From positions 17,285-81,284 of the forward strand of contig CAJNYU010003729.1 in assembly GCA_905331475.1 (NCBI GenBank): a stretch of 64,000 nucleotides of DNA, given 5' to 3'. A program made the translations under genes and the position numbers. This DNA comes from Rotaria socialis. Lineage: Eukaryota > Rotifera > Eurotatoria > Philodinida > Philodinidae. Position 1 is the stretch's first letter. Each line of letters opens with the position of its first letter. The notes beneath the pieces are model-generated. The model saw only the letters and a program-made list of their open reading frames with translations, had not been told where the DNA came from and did not search any database. Positions 38,976-50,614 of this stretch are shown piece by piece.

Positions 38976-40883
38976 CGAGCATGCTATAAATTATAAACTA
39001 TAAAACACAAAAATCTATCTATATGAATGTTTCTAAAAAAAGAAAATTTTGTTTTTCCACTATCAATAAGTAAAAATAACAATGAATATAATTCTTCTCG
39101 AATTAACCTAAAAAAACTATCTTAATATAATCAGTGTTAGCAAACAAAGAATCAACAATAATGACTAAACCTATGGATGATGAAAAGTTTTATTTTCCTT
39201 ACAAACTAACTGAGATCAAAATAGAAAAATAGTCGAGAAGCGGTAGAGCTTCTCTTTAATTAAAGTCACTGGTATCGGCATTCGTCGTGCGACCTTTTTT
39301 CTTCTTTTCTATATATTTTCTATCTTTGATAATAATATAAAAAAAAAGGAATTTCTTTTTGTGGCGACAAACAAAAACAAGAACACATTCTGGACTAGAG
39401 CATAAAACATGCTCTTTGCATTTGATCATTATTACTCTTACATTCATCTATAACATGCACAACAAGAACTAATCTATTAAGAAAACAAAATGCAAATATA
39501 TATACCTAGTTCTTTCTCTCTTCTTTCTTATAAAATCTTGTGATCCAAATAGAATATCTTTTATCTAAGGAAAACAAACAAACCGAAAGAAAATTTTCTA
39601 ATCGAACGCTAATAAAGATAGACTTCATTTAGCTTTGTTTTCGCCTTCTACTTCTTCTACTAGTTCAAATATGATCAGCATATTAGTTTCAGATCGATTC
39701 ATTTTATTCCTGACGCTTTCATCATCCGCATTTGATTTCTATAGTAAACGGAATACTATCATGATAGTTCTACCTGAAATTGAGATACATTATACGATTT
39801 TGTTTTGTTTTATTTCGGTGTTGTTGTTGGTTGCCAAAAATATATATCTAGAATGATGTTGCAAATTAGTATTCTAATTTGATTTATACAAAAACAGACA
39901 AATACAGCCATGACAACAATGGAATACAAATTCAAGCTTAATAGTATAAAGCGAGATGAGACAAGAAAAATAGATCATAGTTAGCGTGAGATCTAATTCT
40001 ATGTTGCCACTTGACAAAAGATGATCGTCATAAAGGAAATGAAAATATTGACTGAATGGAAATCGAAAGCAAAATAGATACTTCAATAGAAATGGGCCAT
40101 CGTGATTTTTCAGGCAGATGAAATGAAAAGAATATTCGAATCGGATTGTGTTATAATGCGTGAAACAAACGACGGATGATAGAAATCAAGACTTCTATTC
40201 TAATGCCCTACTCAGTTACCATGCGTTCACGCATTACCGAATAGAAATAATTGACTTTTGCTTTGAAGTAAAAATGAAAGAATAATGTTTAAAAGCATGA
40301 CGTAAAATATAAATATTGATCAATGTCGTGCTCATAGCTACTTATTAGAAAATGAAAATATTCCAGTTCAAACGGTTATTTTCTTAATTCTCATTACATA
40401 ATCAGGAGATATTTATTTATGTGCTTTTGTTCGATTATGCCGTCTGTCTAGATTCTACTGAGCGCGTGTAAAACACAGTAGAAAAATAAAGAATTCTCTG
40501 TTCAACATCTGTCCTTTATTGAAAAAAAATGCAAGAAAGAAAGAAATATATTTGTTTTGTTATGTCCGTTATTCGTTCAATCAATCATTTTCTTTTCAAT
40601 TTTTATAGACGCATATGATTCTATGAAGGTTTAACTCTTGACAGTACCTATGACTTAACGAGGAGGCGAATGTACCAGTAATATAGAAGGTATTTGCTTT
40701 CTTCCTGACCAAAGTAAATTATTACCATCTTCAACTGCGTTATATAATAATCTAATAATACTGATCGAATACGCTGTTGTCTAATAGAATTAAGCTGTTT
40801 TTTCTAGTAAGTGATATGGAACAAAAAGTATAAGGAAAGTCGAAAATTTCTCGAAGCGATTGAATATATGTAAACTAAAAAAA
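38976..40883. other. intergenic, no gene seen
   Basis: 1.9 kb between the GPCR start and the 5S gene. AT-rich, no domain-bearing open frame. Probably includes the GPCR promoter, but no clear TATA box was picked out. Confidence 0.5.
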
Positions 40884-41001
40884 GCTTACGACACTCGGTA
40901 TTCCCAGGCGGTCACCCATCCAAGTACTAACCGAGCCCGACGTTGCTTAACTTCAGTGATCGGACGAGAACTGGTGTATTCAACGTGGTATGGCCGTAAG
41001 C
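40884..41001 (-). rRNA. 5S: 5S ribosomal RNA
   Basis: 118 nt on the - strand. It begins GCTTACGGCCATACCACG and ends TACCGAGTGTCGTAAGC, so the 5' and 3' ends pair as helix I. The internal promoter region is conserved, including GTACTTGGATGGGTGACCGC, and TCTCGTCCGATCACTGAAGT is typical. Seven T residues follow on the - strand (A run at 40877-40883 on +), a Pol III terminator. Single copy in this window, not part of a visible array, and apparently intact. Confidence 0.96.
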
Positions 41002-41697
41002 GAAAGTAACCATCTCATATTTCAATACGAATAATAAAATTATTCACGCTTGCTTCGATAGTTTTTTTTTGCTAAATTCCTATTAGATTTTGGAACTCGT
41101 CAGTTTCAGACGAAATTTTGTTGTTGTGGCAGTGTCCTACGACTCAAAAATAAAACTTACCAAAACCTTGCTTCTTGAATGTGTTCAACAAAACAATTTT
41201 CGGAAAACTGTTCCTTCGAGATTCTTGAAAGATAAATAATATATTTTGAAGAGTGTGGGTGTGCGTCTTTTCTTCATTCACCCACATGCACACCCACCAT
41301 CAGAAATAGCGTGGTGGACCTGTGCATTTCTGATTATCTAAGATGATAGATGATAAGTTGAACTTAAACTTGAAAGAGATTTAAATGAAATATAAACGAT
41401 CGATTTAATTATTCTGACATCTTATTAATACCTGAAGAAATTTCTCCTGTATGGCTTTTATCTCGTTATTCGTTTATAAGATTCTATGCAATGTGCTGAA
41501 TTTTGTTTATTCAAGAAAAAAAAGAGACACAAAATACAATATTATTCTACTCTGTGAATCAGTTGATAAAGTTCGAATATTGACGAATTTGTTTTTAAAC
41601 ATTTGGTGCAAGCATACGTTGAATAACTGGATCATTTTTACATCTAATTGAACAAAAATAGATCAAATCAAATGAGAATAATTAATCGAGATCATTC
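41002..41697. other. spacer with a telomere-like hairpin
   Basis: No gene. Contains GTGTGGGTGTGCG at about 41253-41265 facing CACCCACATGCACACCCACC at 41279-41298: a paired telomere-like element with a different, T-rich core (copy E). Confidence 0.55.
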
Positions 41698-42562
41698 CTA
41701 CCCAGCAATAAACTCTTGCTTGTTTAATTTCTTATCACCACCTACGTCGAGTTCAGCAATAATATATGCAGCACGCGTTTTTGGATCACGATCACCTTTG
41801 CGATCTGTTTCACCAAGTAGATCATACTAAAAAAAAGAATACGTTAGCTGAATATAAAAATAAATAGTAATTGCTTACCATAGCCAAAATCATTTTAGCC
41901 AATTCCTTTTGATCAATCTGTCCATCGCCTGATGCATCATACCTTTTAATTGAAAAAAAAGTAATATAATTTAAGGAAGATATCTTGTCAAAGTACATTT
42001 CGAATGCAACTTCTAGACGATCATTCACATCGCCTTGACTAGTAGCAGCAATTGCCAAAAGGAATTCATCAAAATCAATTGTACCATCATTATTAGCATC
42101 GAATGTGGCAAATGCATATCTCACGAAATTAAAAAAATTCAAAACTACTAGAATAAGATTCTGAAGATATTTATCTACTTGCAAAAAGCATCAGCTTTTC
42201 CTTGTGGATAAAATTGTCGGTACACTTCAATAAATTTCTTTTTATCTAGTTTACCATTTGGACAATCATTTAGAAAGCCCTGAAGATTGAAAATTAGCAG
42301 AAGTAATTTATCAAAATATGACAGATACTTACAGCATGCCATTCACGAATTTCTGGAAAATCAATAAAAATCAATTTATCATCTTAAATTAAATATCAAG
42401 ATATCGTACCTCTTTCGCTGAATTTTGTATTTGCTTTAAGCATAGCGATTTCTATACATCAGAAAATCCAAAATAAAAAAAGAAATATGAATAACATTAA
42501 AAATAACCTTTATCAGAAAGTTCAGTAGATGATCGCGATTTTTTACCACCTTTGTTACCCAT
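41698..42562 (-). CDS. neuronal calcium sensor family EF-hand protein
   Basis: Seven exons on the - strand: 42508-42562, 42410-42451, 42333-42352 (only 20 nt), 42179-42279, 41997-42119, 41879-41942, 41698-41826. Introns are 52-59 nt, all GT..AG with matching phases; 177 residues. MGNKGG at the start suggests N-myristoylation. EF1 carries the Cys-Pro disruption typical of the family (NDCPNGKLD). EF2 (DANNDGTIDFDE) and EF3 (DASGDGQIDQKE) are canonical. EF4 (DVGGDKKLNKQE) lacks an acidic or Asn residue at position 3, so binding may be weak. The protein stops at KQEFIAG, about 15 residues earlier than usual relatives. Expected role: a membrane-associated Ca2+ sensor of the recoverin/neurocalcin/NCS-1 type. 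The exact subfamily is not decided. Confidence 0.88.
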
Positions 42563-44816
42563 ATTTGATAGAACTTGAGTTGAAGAAAAATCTAAAAGAA
42601 GAAAAAAAACACGAGAACTTTTAGATACTTTTATTGTATGTGATGGTAAAGTATTCTCATTGAAAGTTCACATCCAACGGAATAATGGCTGCATTGCGGA
42701 TTATGTTGTTCGTAGAAAAGAGGGGGAAAAGCAGAGCAAATAAGAGTGAGTTCAACAGTTCGTTGCTTGTATATATGTACGTACAGAATCGGAGAATAAA
42801 TATAAATGGGAGCATCACGCCCGATGTATAATGAAGAGATATGTCCAGAAAAAGCTGCTAAGCGCTGAATCATCAGAGAAATGTTCTTATTTTCTTCTTC
42901 TTTACTTATCTTTATACTAACAAAGCCGATTAGTCTTGTTTGTTATGGAATGTTATGAAAATATATGGTGTTCGAAGGAGTCGTCAGAAATCAGTTTGCC
43001 GGTAGACGAAGAAAACACAATAGAGATAGGAGAACAAACACAAAAACAAAACGATGGCACATGGAACAATTTCATACATGCAGAGAAAAAGAAGCTGCAT
43101 AATTGTGATATCTTTATTACCATACACGTCTTAAAAATAGAATCGTTAACTACAATCAATGAAAGAATATGTTCTTCTTCGCTCTACATTACATCCGTAC
43201 TCATCTGGATATGCTTCTTTTTTCATCTGTCATTTTTTATGATGTGCTTTTCTTTCTTCAGTATAGTTGCTAAGATTACAGGAGATTTTTTTTAATACTC
43301 TTTGGCTAATTTACTTCTTGTCATGCAAAATAACAATGCCATAAATCATTCTGCTAGTGAATCATAAAAAGGTAAGAACTTTTAATTCGCAACTTCAAAT
43401 CTGCAAGTACATACAGTCGCAAAGATCAAAAACACTATTTCGACTTCTTTTCTATTATATTGCATTGATATAACTAGAAAAGATAACAGTTATTTTTTTG
43501 ACCCAACTAACTCAGAGTAAGAGCAACCAAAGCAAATCTGCAAAAACCTTGTTATTCTGGAAAAAAAAGCATTTGCAGATGAAATCATTTATGTGAAGCC
43601 TATTTAAGTAAGATCTCTTTCTGTATGACAGATCGATGTCATTAGGAAAACATATTGATTGGCATATTTGATTAATACACTTTACTGTCATAATTGTTTT
43701 TATTATCTCTTCTATTGCTTCGCAAGTATTGAATCTATTTAATGTCAGAAAACAAAATCATCGTTCATGGAAAATACCTATAGTACTAATTTGACAATAA
43801 TTGATTGTCGACAGGAATGAAATCTCCTGATGCATGCTTGATATCATTGTGCATTTTCTTTCGCAGTATTAACTGTTATTATCTAATATTAGTTTTTATT
43901 CCACCACATGTTGATTGATTGGAACTGACATCGACCAGCAATAATATATTCAAGGCAATCTGGTCATTTCTTGTTTTCATCAATAATATGATTCATCACA
44001 TATGTTTTTCATCTAGAAAAGCTTGATATATTTAATTGAAGACGTTCTTCATATCAATATACATGCGGGAGATATTATTTATATGATCGATGATTCGATC
44101 CTATATACAGAACATGTGTTAAAATTTCTGCAACAGAAAAAGAAAGAAAGAAAAATATATCAATGTATCCATATATTTGCAAAATACAGACAAAATGTTT
44201 GAGTCTTACAGGATTCGCAATTAGATATTAAGAATAATGACCGATAATATGTAGATTGAAAACATTATTTTATTTATGATTCATATTGACAGTACGTTTA
44301 TTTGAGACACAAAAAACTAATTAAACAAAATAGATTACTGTTCTATGTTTATATGGATATTAATATACTCTTCTAGAACTTGTTTGTAATAATGTAATTG
44401 ATTGTGATTGAATTCTAAGACGACAAAATTCCAGATACAATTTGTGAAGCAATAACATGACCATGATAGTATTCTTGTTTACCTAAATAACAACTACATT
44501 CCTTTGGAAATAAAATAAAGCAATGTTAAATTCACATGTGATATTGCTCATGGCTACGATGGAAGAAAAGAGTATTTCTTTTCGGATAATTAACATAATT
44601 AACGTGAACTAATCAAAATGGCTATTTCGGTGAATAATCAATATCAGTGATTTTGACCTTATCGATATATAATAGTAGTGAGTTGAAGCGGGCTGCTTCG
44701 TTGATTGATATGTACTACAGGCTTATCTGTCAGTCGAATCAATGTTAAGTATAAATAATAATGTTAAATTGAGCGAATCGAAAAACAAAATGAGAAAGGA
44801 AGACTAAATGGAACAA

Positions 44817-44867
44817 GGGTGTGGGTGTGAGTCTCCGCTACCAAATCATCCACACCCACATCCACCC
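44817..44867 (+). repeat. telomere-like paired element, copy B
   Basis: G-strand tract GGGTGTGGGTGTGA, core GTCTCCGCTACCAAATCATC, then C-strand tract CACACCCACATCCACCC. The core is identical to copy D on the other strand, 13 kb away. Confidence 0.85.
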
Positions 44868-45386
44868 TTTGAACGCGTCCAACATGCAACATTTCAAGGC
44901 GTGTGAACGCGTTCGAAAACCAAAACGTGCGTAAACTTGTCCCTGTTGACAACGCATTAATATATATTTTCTGACTTTTCTACTTATAATACTGTTATGA
45001 GATAAACGCGTTCACTTTATTCTCAAAAACATCAGAAACAAAGCAGAGCTTAGCATGCAGACTGCATCAGAATTAGTAAAATATAATTAAATTGAGTTTG
45101 ATTTAACAGATTAATCATGTAGAGCAGTACGTCTATGATAATAGATTGTTGTCTTCAGATCTTTTATTGAAAATATTTAACTTTTATCAATGCTATATTT
45201 CTCCTTATACACTACTTCTAAACACTTAAGAATTGCGAGACGATAGATTACAATCTTAATGGTGTTGGTCACTTGATCACTCTTATCTTAGACAAACAAA
45301 TAAATCCTTTGAATATAATACTTTTATTTTCAAATATCTAATTGCATCGGAATCTCACAAGTACTCTCTCAAGTAGATTTGTTGCC

Positions 45387-45435
45387 GGGTGTGAGTGTGA
45401 GTCTCCACTACTAAATCATCAACACCCACACCCAC
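45387..45435 (+). repeat. telomere-like paired element, copy C
   Basis: G-strand tract GGGTGTGAGTGTGA, core GTCTCCACTACTAAATCATC (18 of 20 as in B), then C-strand tract AACACCCACACCCAC. Lies 520 bp from copy B in the same orientation. Confidence 0.85.
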
Positions 45436-45565
45436 GTCAGACTAGTCTTGGCGCGTCTACACTCCCGAAAATGATGCATTCTAGGCGCATCCTGACGCAT
45501 ACAACATCATCACCTCCAAACGCTCGGAGACGCGTTCTGGGCCGAAAAAAGTTACATCGGATATA

Positions 45566-45783
45566 ATGTGTACCATAATAGAAACCAAACCGGGAAAACC
45601 ATGTTTAATTTTCGATAACTATCGTTATTTATGTGATCGTATTCGTAACAAGAAAATGTATTGGCCTTGTGAGAAGCGAGATGAAATTCGTGAGCGTCTT
45701 ACTTAAAAAGCAGGTGAAAATCCTCTCGTAAGAGCAGTACATAATTATGATTCCGGTGAAAATAAATCTGTATTACACAATTA
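45566..45783 (+). pseudogene. FLYWCH-type zinc finger fragment
   Basis: ATG at 45566 opens 46 codons to a TAA at 45704-45706. The sequence KPCLIFDNYRYLCDRI, then KKMYWPCEKR, follows the FLYWCH pattern (F/L-Y-WxC, with the zinc Cys). The same frame continues past the stop for about 25 codons (KAGENPLVRAVHNYDSG), where the domain's His would be expected, and ends at 45781-45783. FLYWCH domains occur in chromatin proteins and in MULE-type transposases. No exon or transposase core is visible next to it, so I treat it as a remnant. Family assignment is by motif only. Confidence 0.5.
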
Positions 45784-46317
45784 AAACACCAGTGTTCCAT
45801 TCAATCGTCAAATTAATAATGATGGAAGTCCATTATAATAACTAGCTTTAGTAGATTTTTTTGCAGTTACTGTCTTTCAAAATAGTTAATGGTTATACTC
45901 TGATGTTATTCTTTTGAAACAAATAAAAGGTGAATATTAGTCATATATGACTACATGGGAACTTCCGTTTTAGATAGTATTGCTTCTTACTGTCTACTAT
46001 TTATTCCTTAACCGTCGATCTTATAGTCTTAATCATTAAATTGCGACGTGCCAAAGGACGATAAAAGTTTCGACGAAAAGAAAAATTTTACTAATTACTC
46101 GTAATTTGTCGACGAAATGAGTCTCAACCACTTACACTCCGCAGCTCCTCTTTGATCTAATTTTTCAAAAAAGAGATACGTTTTCTCTTCTGCACTGGTT
46201 GGTTATTACTTTTTCCAAGGTAAAAATAGCTCTCTAGTAGACGAGACGAAACAGAAAATAAATACACAAAAAACAAGAAGAGATCTCTACAAAAAAAGGT
46301 TTCTTTGAAGGCTCACA

Positions 46318-49300
46318 ATGGCTGGTCGTTGCATAATATCATCTACAATAGTATTTTTTGCTGTTGTCATCATTGTATTAGGTCTTATACCAGTTTACTT
46401 ACGGAGCGGAAAGCAAAGTAAGATGATATAATTTAAACTCAATCGGGACATCAAGACTATTCACAATCCGCACCAAAATATGAGTCGGAGAACATGTTTT
46501 TCTCCCAAACTGTGTGCGATAGGTATCACCAAAGGAAAGAGTGTCGGAAACACTGAGAGGGGGAGGGTTACAAGACTAATTTTGTTAGAATTTATTTTGT
46601 GAAACACGATTTGAAAGGAGTGTTGAAGTGTATAAAGGTTGAAATTTGGACCNCGCACAGATCGTTACCGAGACGTGATGACACCATCACAGATCGTTAC
46701 AGATAAGCTTTGTCTAAGGCGAATAGATAGGAATGTTGAGGCCTTAAGGGTAGGAAGTTGGATTCCTCAACATATATTTTAATTAATGAATCAGCCGCTT
46801 TCGTTATAATTAGTTAATTACCTATGACGCACCCTAAGAGACAGGCATTGGAACTATCACAAACGGGTAGCAAGTTCGGGGAGATAGAGAAGCAGTTATG
46901 ATATATCTAGCTGAGTACTAGTGGACACGATCGTACAGTGGACGACCGCATAATGCTAGAATATCAGGAAATCTATGGCCTATTCCCGTTATTCACGTGT
47001 AGGTGGCGCATTTAAGTATAATGAAATAAAAAGTTCAAAATATATAGATTAATAATTTTTTCGGATCACCATTAGCAATTAAGCCGTGTTTCACATTTTA
47101 ATCCCGAAGGGATTGCGCTAACAGCTTTTTTTAAATGTGCTCTCCCACTCAGCTTTGGATACTAATTATGAATATTATATTAATTTTTGACTCTGACTAG
47201 AAATATAATATCTAAAAGGAAAAAATGTGGGGCCAATTTTAGGCCTATTATCCACGATATCATTTTTTCTCCAAATAAGATTTTTTGAAAATTTCTATCG
47301 AATGGTATATAGTGCAAATCGTTTAATTTATCCGGAAATCAAGAAAAAGTAATTTGTGAACTGAAATATTACTAATTTTCAATTATGCGAATCAAAAGAA
47401 AATGATCTTTGACTTTTTTATGGATGAAAGTGAATCTAAAAATACTTACTTACTTTAGCTACACCAAAATGGGGTAACCTTAACATTGAAATGAAACACT
47501 AGAATGCTTTTAAAAAGAGCAGCGCAACCTAAAATATTTTGATTAATTTTAAAGCTAATTAATTAGCCAGAAATTAAAAATATTCTCTGCAAACTGGTAG
47601 GGTTTGTAGGTATGTTTGGGCGGGCTCCCCCTCCCTTTAAATATCTCGTTTATCGTACTTGCTGAGGTTATATTTCATAAACGATTTCAATGATCTATGG
47701 TGACGCATAGAAGGAACAATGTTATAGTTAATTATGGCCTTTTTTCTCACAAAAAACGAACGGGTGCTCAAAATAAGCTTTGACTAACTTTTGATCGAGC
47801 GAATACCAAAAATCAAAAAGATCTATTTTAGCTACAACACCAGCGTCAAATACAGTCGCTAATTTACTGCAAGAATCATTAAATGCAATATCTTTGTATC
47901 CTGAGGGCACATACAAGGCAAAGATCTCTGAATTCACTCAGTCAACCGATACAAATTTCTCATTTCTTTTGTTGAATCAAACCATATTAAATCAAATTGG
48001 CACGATCGACAATACTTCATTCATTTTTGAAGCTGGTCGTGAACAGTTTCTTTATTTTCGTATTCCTGAAGCTGCTGCTTTACAACGAAGCACATCCAGT
48101 CTTACTGGCATAGGCATATACTTCGGTCAGAAAACTGATAATTTAAATATCGTTCCAATTAGCACTCAAGTACAACCATCATTCGGTATTAATATTATTC
48201 CAACAAATCTACCCGATAGATCGAAGTTGCTACGTGTGCAAATCTCAACTGATTCAACAATGTGTTCTCAACAGGGAATTTCGGACTCTTGCACTGATAT
48301 TGAGTATAGTGCTTATTTAGTATCAGATAATACGCAGTTGTCAGCTTCTCCTATCACGAATCGAGCGAATGTCGCTTGTGGAGACATCTGCAGTAGTTCG
48401 AGTAGCTATTCAGCCTGTTCAGCATCGTGTGGCTCTCAGTGTGATGGCAATCAGGTTGCTGGTGCCGATGCGCCTGTCTCTCGACGTTATAATCTAGTTC
48501 GAAAAAATGCAGAATTTGAATTTTTGTATAATACAATACAGGTAAAAGATAGAATGAAAGTCTTTAATGGCGAGAAACTGTTATTCGACAGTGGATGTGT
48601 TGGCACCATGAGTCATCAAAGTGTTTATTTGATATTATCAAATGGCGGCAATATCCATGTTGATGTTGAACCGAATTGTGCTTGTCAACAGATTGCCGGT
48701 TGTACAGGAACAGCGTGGGATTTTACAGTTGTTTGTCCTGATCAATGCAAATCAGAAAACAGCAAAGCTAATGATCAGTATAACATAAAATTACGATCGA
48801 GTGGTAGAGATATTTCAAATGATGGGACACTCTATATTAATGACGACGCCGAAATGCCACCATTAATTGCTTTATCTTGTGAATCAGTTTTATGGGAAGT
48901 ATCATTTAATTACCAAGCCGCATTCACAGGTGCAAGAAGTTTCTCCAAAAAGGTGAATGGTCAATCATCGGGATCGGAATCATTTGATATTGTTAGATCT
49001 TTAGCAAATGAAACACTTGGGGGCAGCGTAACAGCAAAATGGACTGTTGTTTCAACGAAGGAAAGCGGTAAGATCTCATTCAAAATACTTGGTCGCCCAC
49101 TGGCCCAACGAACTGTCATGGCGTATATCGAGGCCCATACTGACTTATGGTATGCAAAAAAAATAGCAGCACAAGAGAGCGAAGGTAGACAGGAGTTTTT
49201 ACCTAATGGTTATCCACTTTTCTCGAATGCAAAAGATAATGGTTACGGTATTTATCAACTCACAAACCCACCACCTACTTATAACGAAGTCTGGAATTGG

Positions 49301-49621
49301 AAAGCAAATGTTCTTAGTGGGATTGCTCTTCTCAAAAATAAAGCAAAGGAAGCGAATTCATGGATGACTAGACAACGCCAACAAGCTAAAATTCAAACTA
49401 ATAGAGAACAACCTGTAGATGACGAGCGAGTTGGACTGAATTGTTTCTTTTCTGATAATAGTACAAGAAAGATTGAAGATACGGTAGCTATTAAACTATT
49501 TAGTCGTGCCTCAAACGGTCACTACTGCTCTTGGAACAACACTATTGCAAAATGGAAATTTAATCGTGTGAACCATAGAAATGAAAGTTATGTTCTATTG
49601 GTATGCAATCAAAATGTTTAA
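46318..49621 (+). CDS. membrane-anchored protein with bacterial-type lysozyme/transglycosylase-like domain
   Basis: Exon 1 (46318-46417) encodes a short cytoplasmic start and a signal anchor at about 9-28 (TIVFFAVVIIVLGLIPVYL). A 1.41-kb intron (phase 1) leads to exon 2 (47832-49621), which has 1,790 nt without an intron. Total 629 residues, several N-glycosylation sites. A Cys/Ser-rich patch (CGDICSSSSSYSACSASCG) precedes a beta-sandwich-like region with KDRMKVFNGEKLLFDSGCVG and CTGTAWDFTVVCP, a pattern I associate with bacterial secreted proteins. Near the C-terminus AAQESEGRQEFLPNGYPLFS and GYGIYQLTNPPPTYNEVWNW resemble the active-site region of lysozyme-like transglycosylases; Glu about 482 would be catalytic. 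The final 100 residues are unrecognised. Probably extracellular, facing bacterial cell walls, and a horizontal-transfer candidate. Function is inferred. Confidence 0.75.
47101..47133 (+). repeat. direct repeat, left copy (ATCCCGAAGGGATTGCGC-type)
   Basis: ATCCCGAAGGGATTGCGCTA and the following CAGCTTTTTTTA recur at 50265-50295 with about four differences, same orientation. The left copy is in the intron of the lysozyme-like gene and the right copy is just downstream of it. Confidence 0.7.
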
Positions 49622-50228
49622 ACAGTATAAAACTCATTCCAAATTTTTACTTTCAACGATCGATTTCGCTCAAGAAAAATAAATAAATGAACCGACAGCT
49701 GAGGTGTCGCCCATATAAAATTACAGTAGCTCTTTGTTTTTGCTTGTGCATATACCATTAGATTTTATTTTTCACGTTTGCCCCGAATATCGATTTACTT
49801 TTTCGATTCATCAAAAATATCAACGAAGAAAAGCGGAACATACTGAGAGAGTCATAAACAATTGGTTTTGAATAAGCAATGTTTATTTCTCTGATGTTAC
49901 AATTTTAGTGTTGGCTCATGTGATTTTCAAATTTCTCTTATGCAAATGTGTATAGAATTCCTGATTCTCGTGCGTATCTCTTCCGATCGATCTGAAACTT
50001 TTCTTTCTAATACTAAAATGTGCTTCGGACGTCTACTTGTCTTTTTGCTAGAAAATATTATATGCATCGCTGTATTTGTAACAGATGACAAAATAAGGCT
50101 CCATAAAATGAAAATGTGTGCTTTTGAAAGCCCTTTTAGGATTTTAATCGTCGAAAGTGGTGTTTAGTATCGAACAAAAAAATCTTCAGCTCCATCAGGC
50201 ATGGTATAATTGAGAAGACGGAACAGCC

Positions 50229-50270
50229 CACACTCACCCTACTAAATAAATACACTCGCACCCATCCCAA
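50229..50270 (+). repeat. degenerate telomere-like paired element, copy F
   Basis: CACACTCACCCTACTAAATA followed by AATACACTCGCACCCATCCC. The TACTAAAT core and the C-strand tract match copy C, but the left side has decayed. It abuts the ATCCC..GGATTGCGC repeat. Confidence 0.45.
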
Positions 50271-50295
50271 AAGGATTGCGCTAAGAGCTTTTTTA
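50265..50295 (+). repeat. direct repeat, right copy
   Basis: ATCCCAAAAGGATTGCGCTA then AGAGCTTTTTTA, the partner of 47101-47133. Confidence 0.7.
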
Positions 50296-50614
50296 GGAGC
50301 TTCAATTAATATTCATATAATAAATCACCGCTTCAGTTTTTTTCGAACCAGTTCGTGTGAAAACTCACAAGAAACGTTTGTCGTGTTTTGACTTTACTTG
50401 TTACGTAATAGATAACTTTAATTTATGATGAGATGTTAATATATCGATCTTTCGAGTTGATCAGCGAGTGCATAGTAAAATTTTGCACTTTTTTATTGTA
50501 CTGTTCAAAAAACAATTCACAAAGAGAATAAAATTTAATATTCAGCGTAAATTTAAAAAGATCAATTTCAAAAACTAAGCAAAGACGTCATTTGAATTTC
50601 CATCGAGTAGTTTA

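Larger units (their letters stand above)
42563..46317. other. intergenic with repeat elements and a FLYWCH remnant
   Basis: 3.75 kb without an intact gene. Holds telomere-like copies B and C, each followed by a GC-rich stretch with ACGCGT and GCGTC motifs (44870-44935 and 45436-45545), and a FLYWCH-like fragment at 45566. The first 2.2 kb shows nothing beyond AT-rich sequence. Confidence 0.55.
49622..50614. other. spacer between convergent genes, with repeats
   Basis: About 1 kb between the lysozyme-like gene (+) and the NHL gene (-), whose 3' ends face each other. Contains a degenerate telomere-like paired element (50229-50270) and the right copy of the ATCCC..GGATTGCGC repeat. No gene seen. 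Confidence 0.5.
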
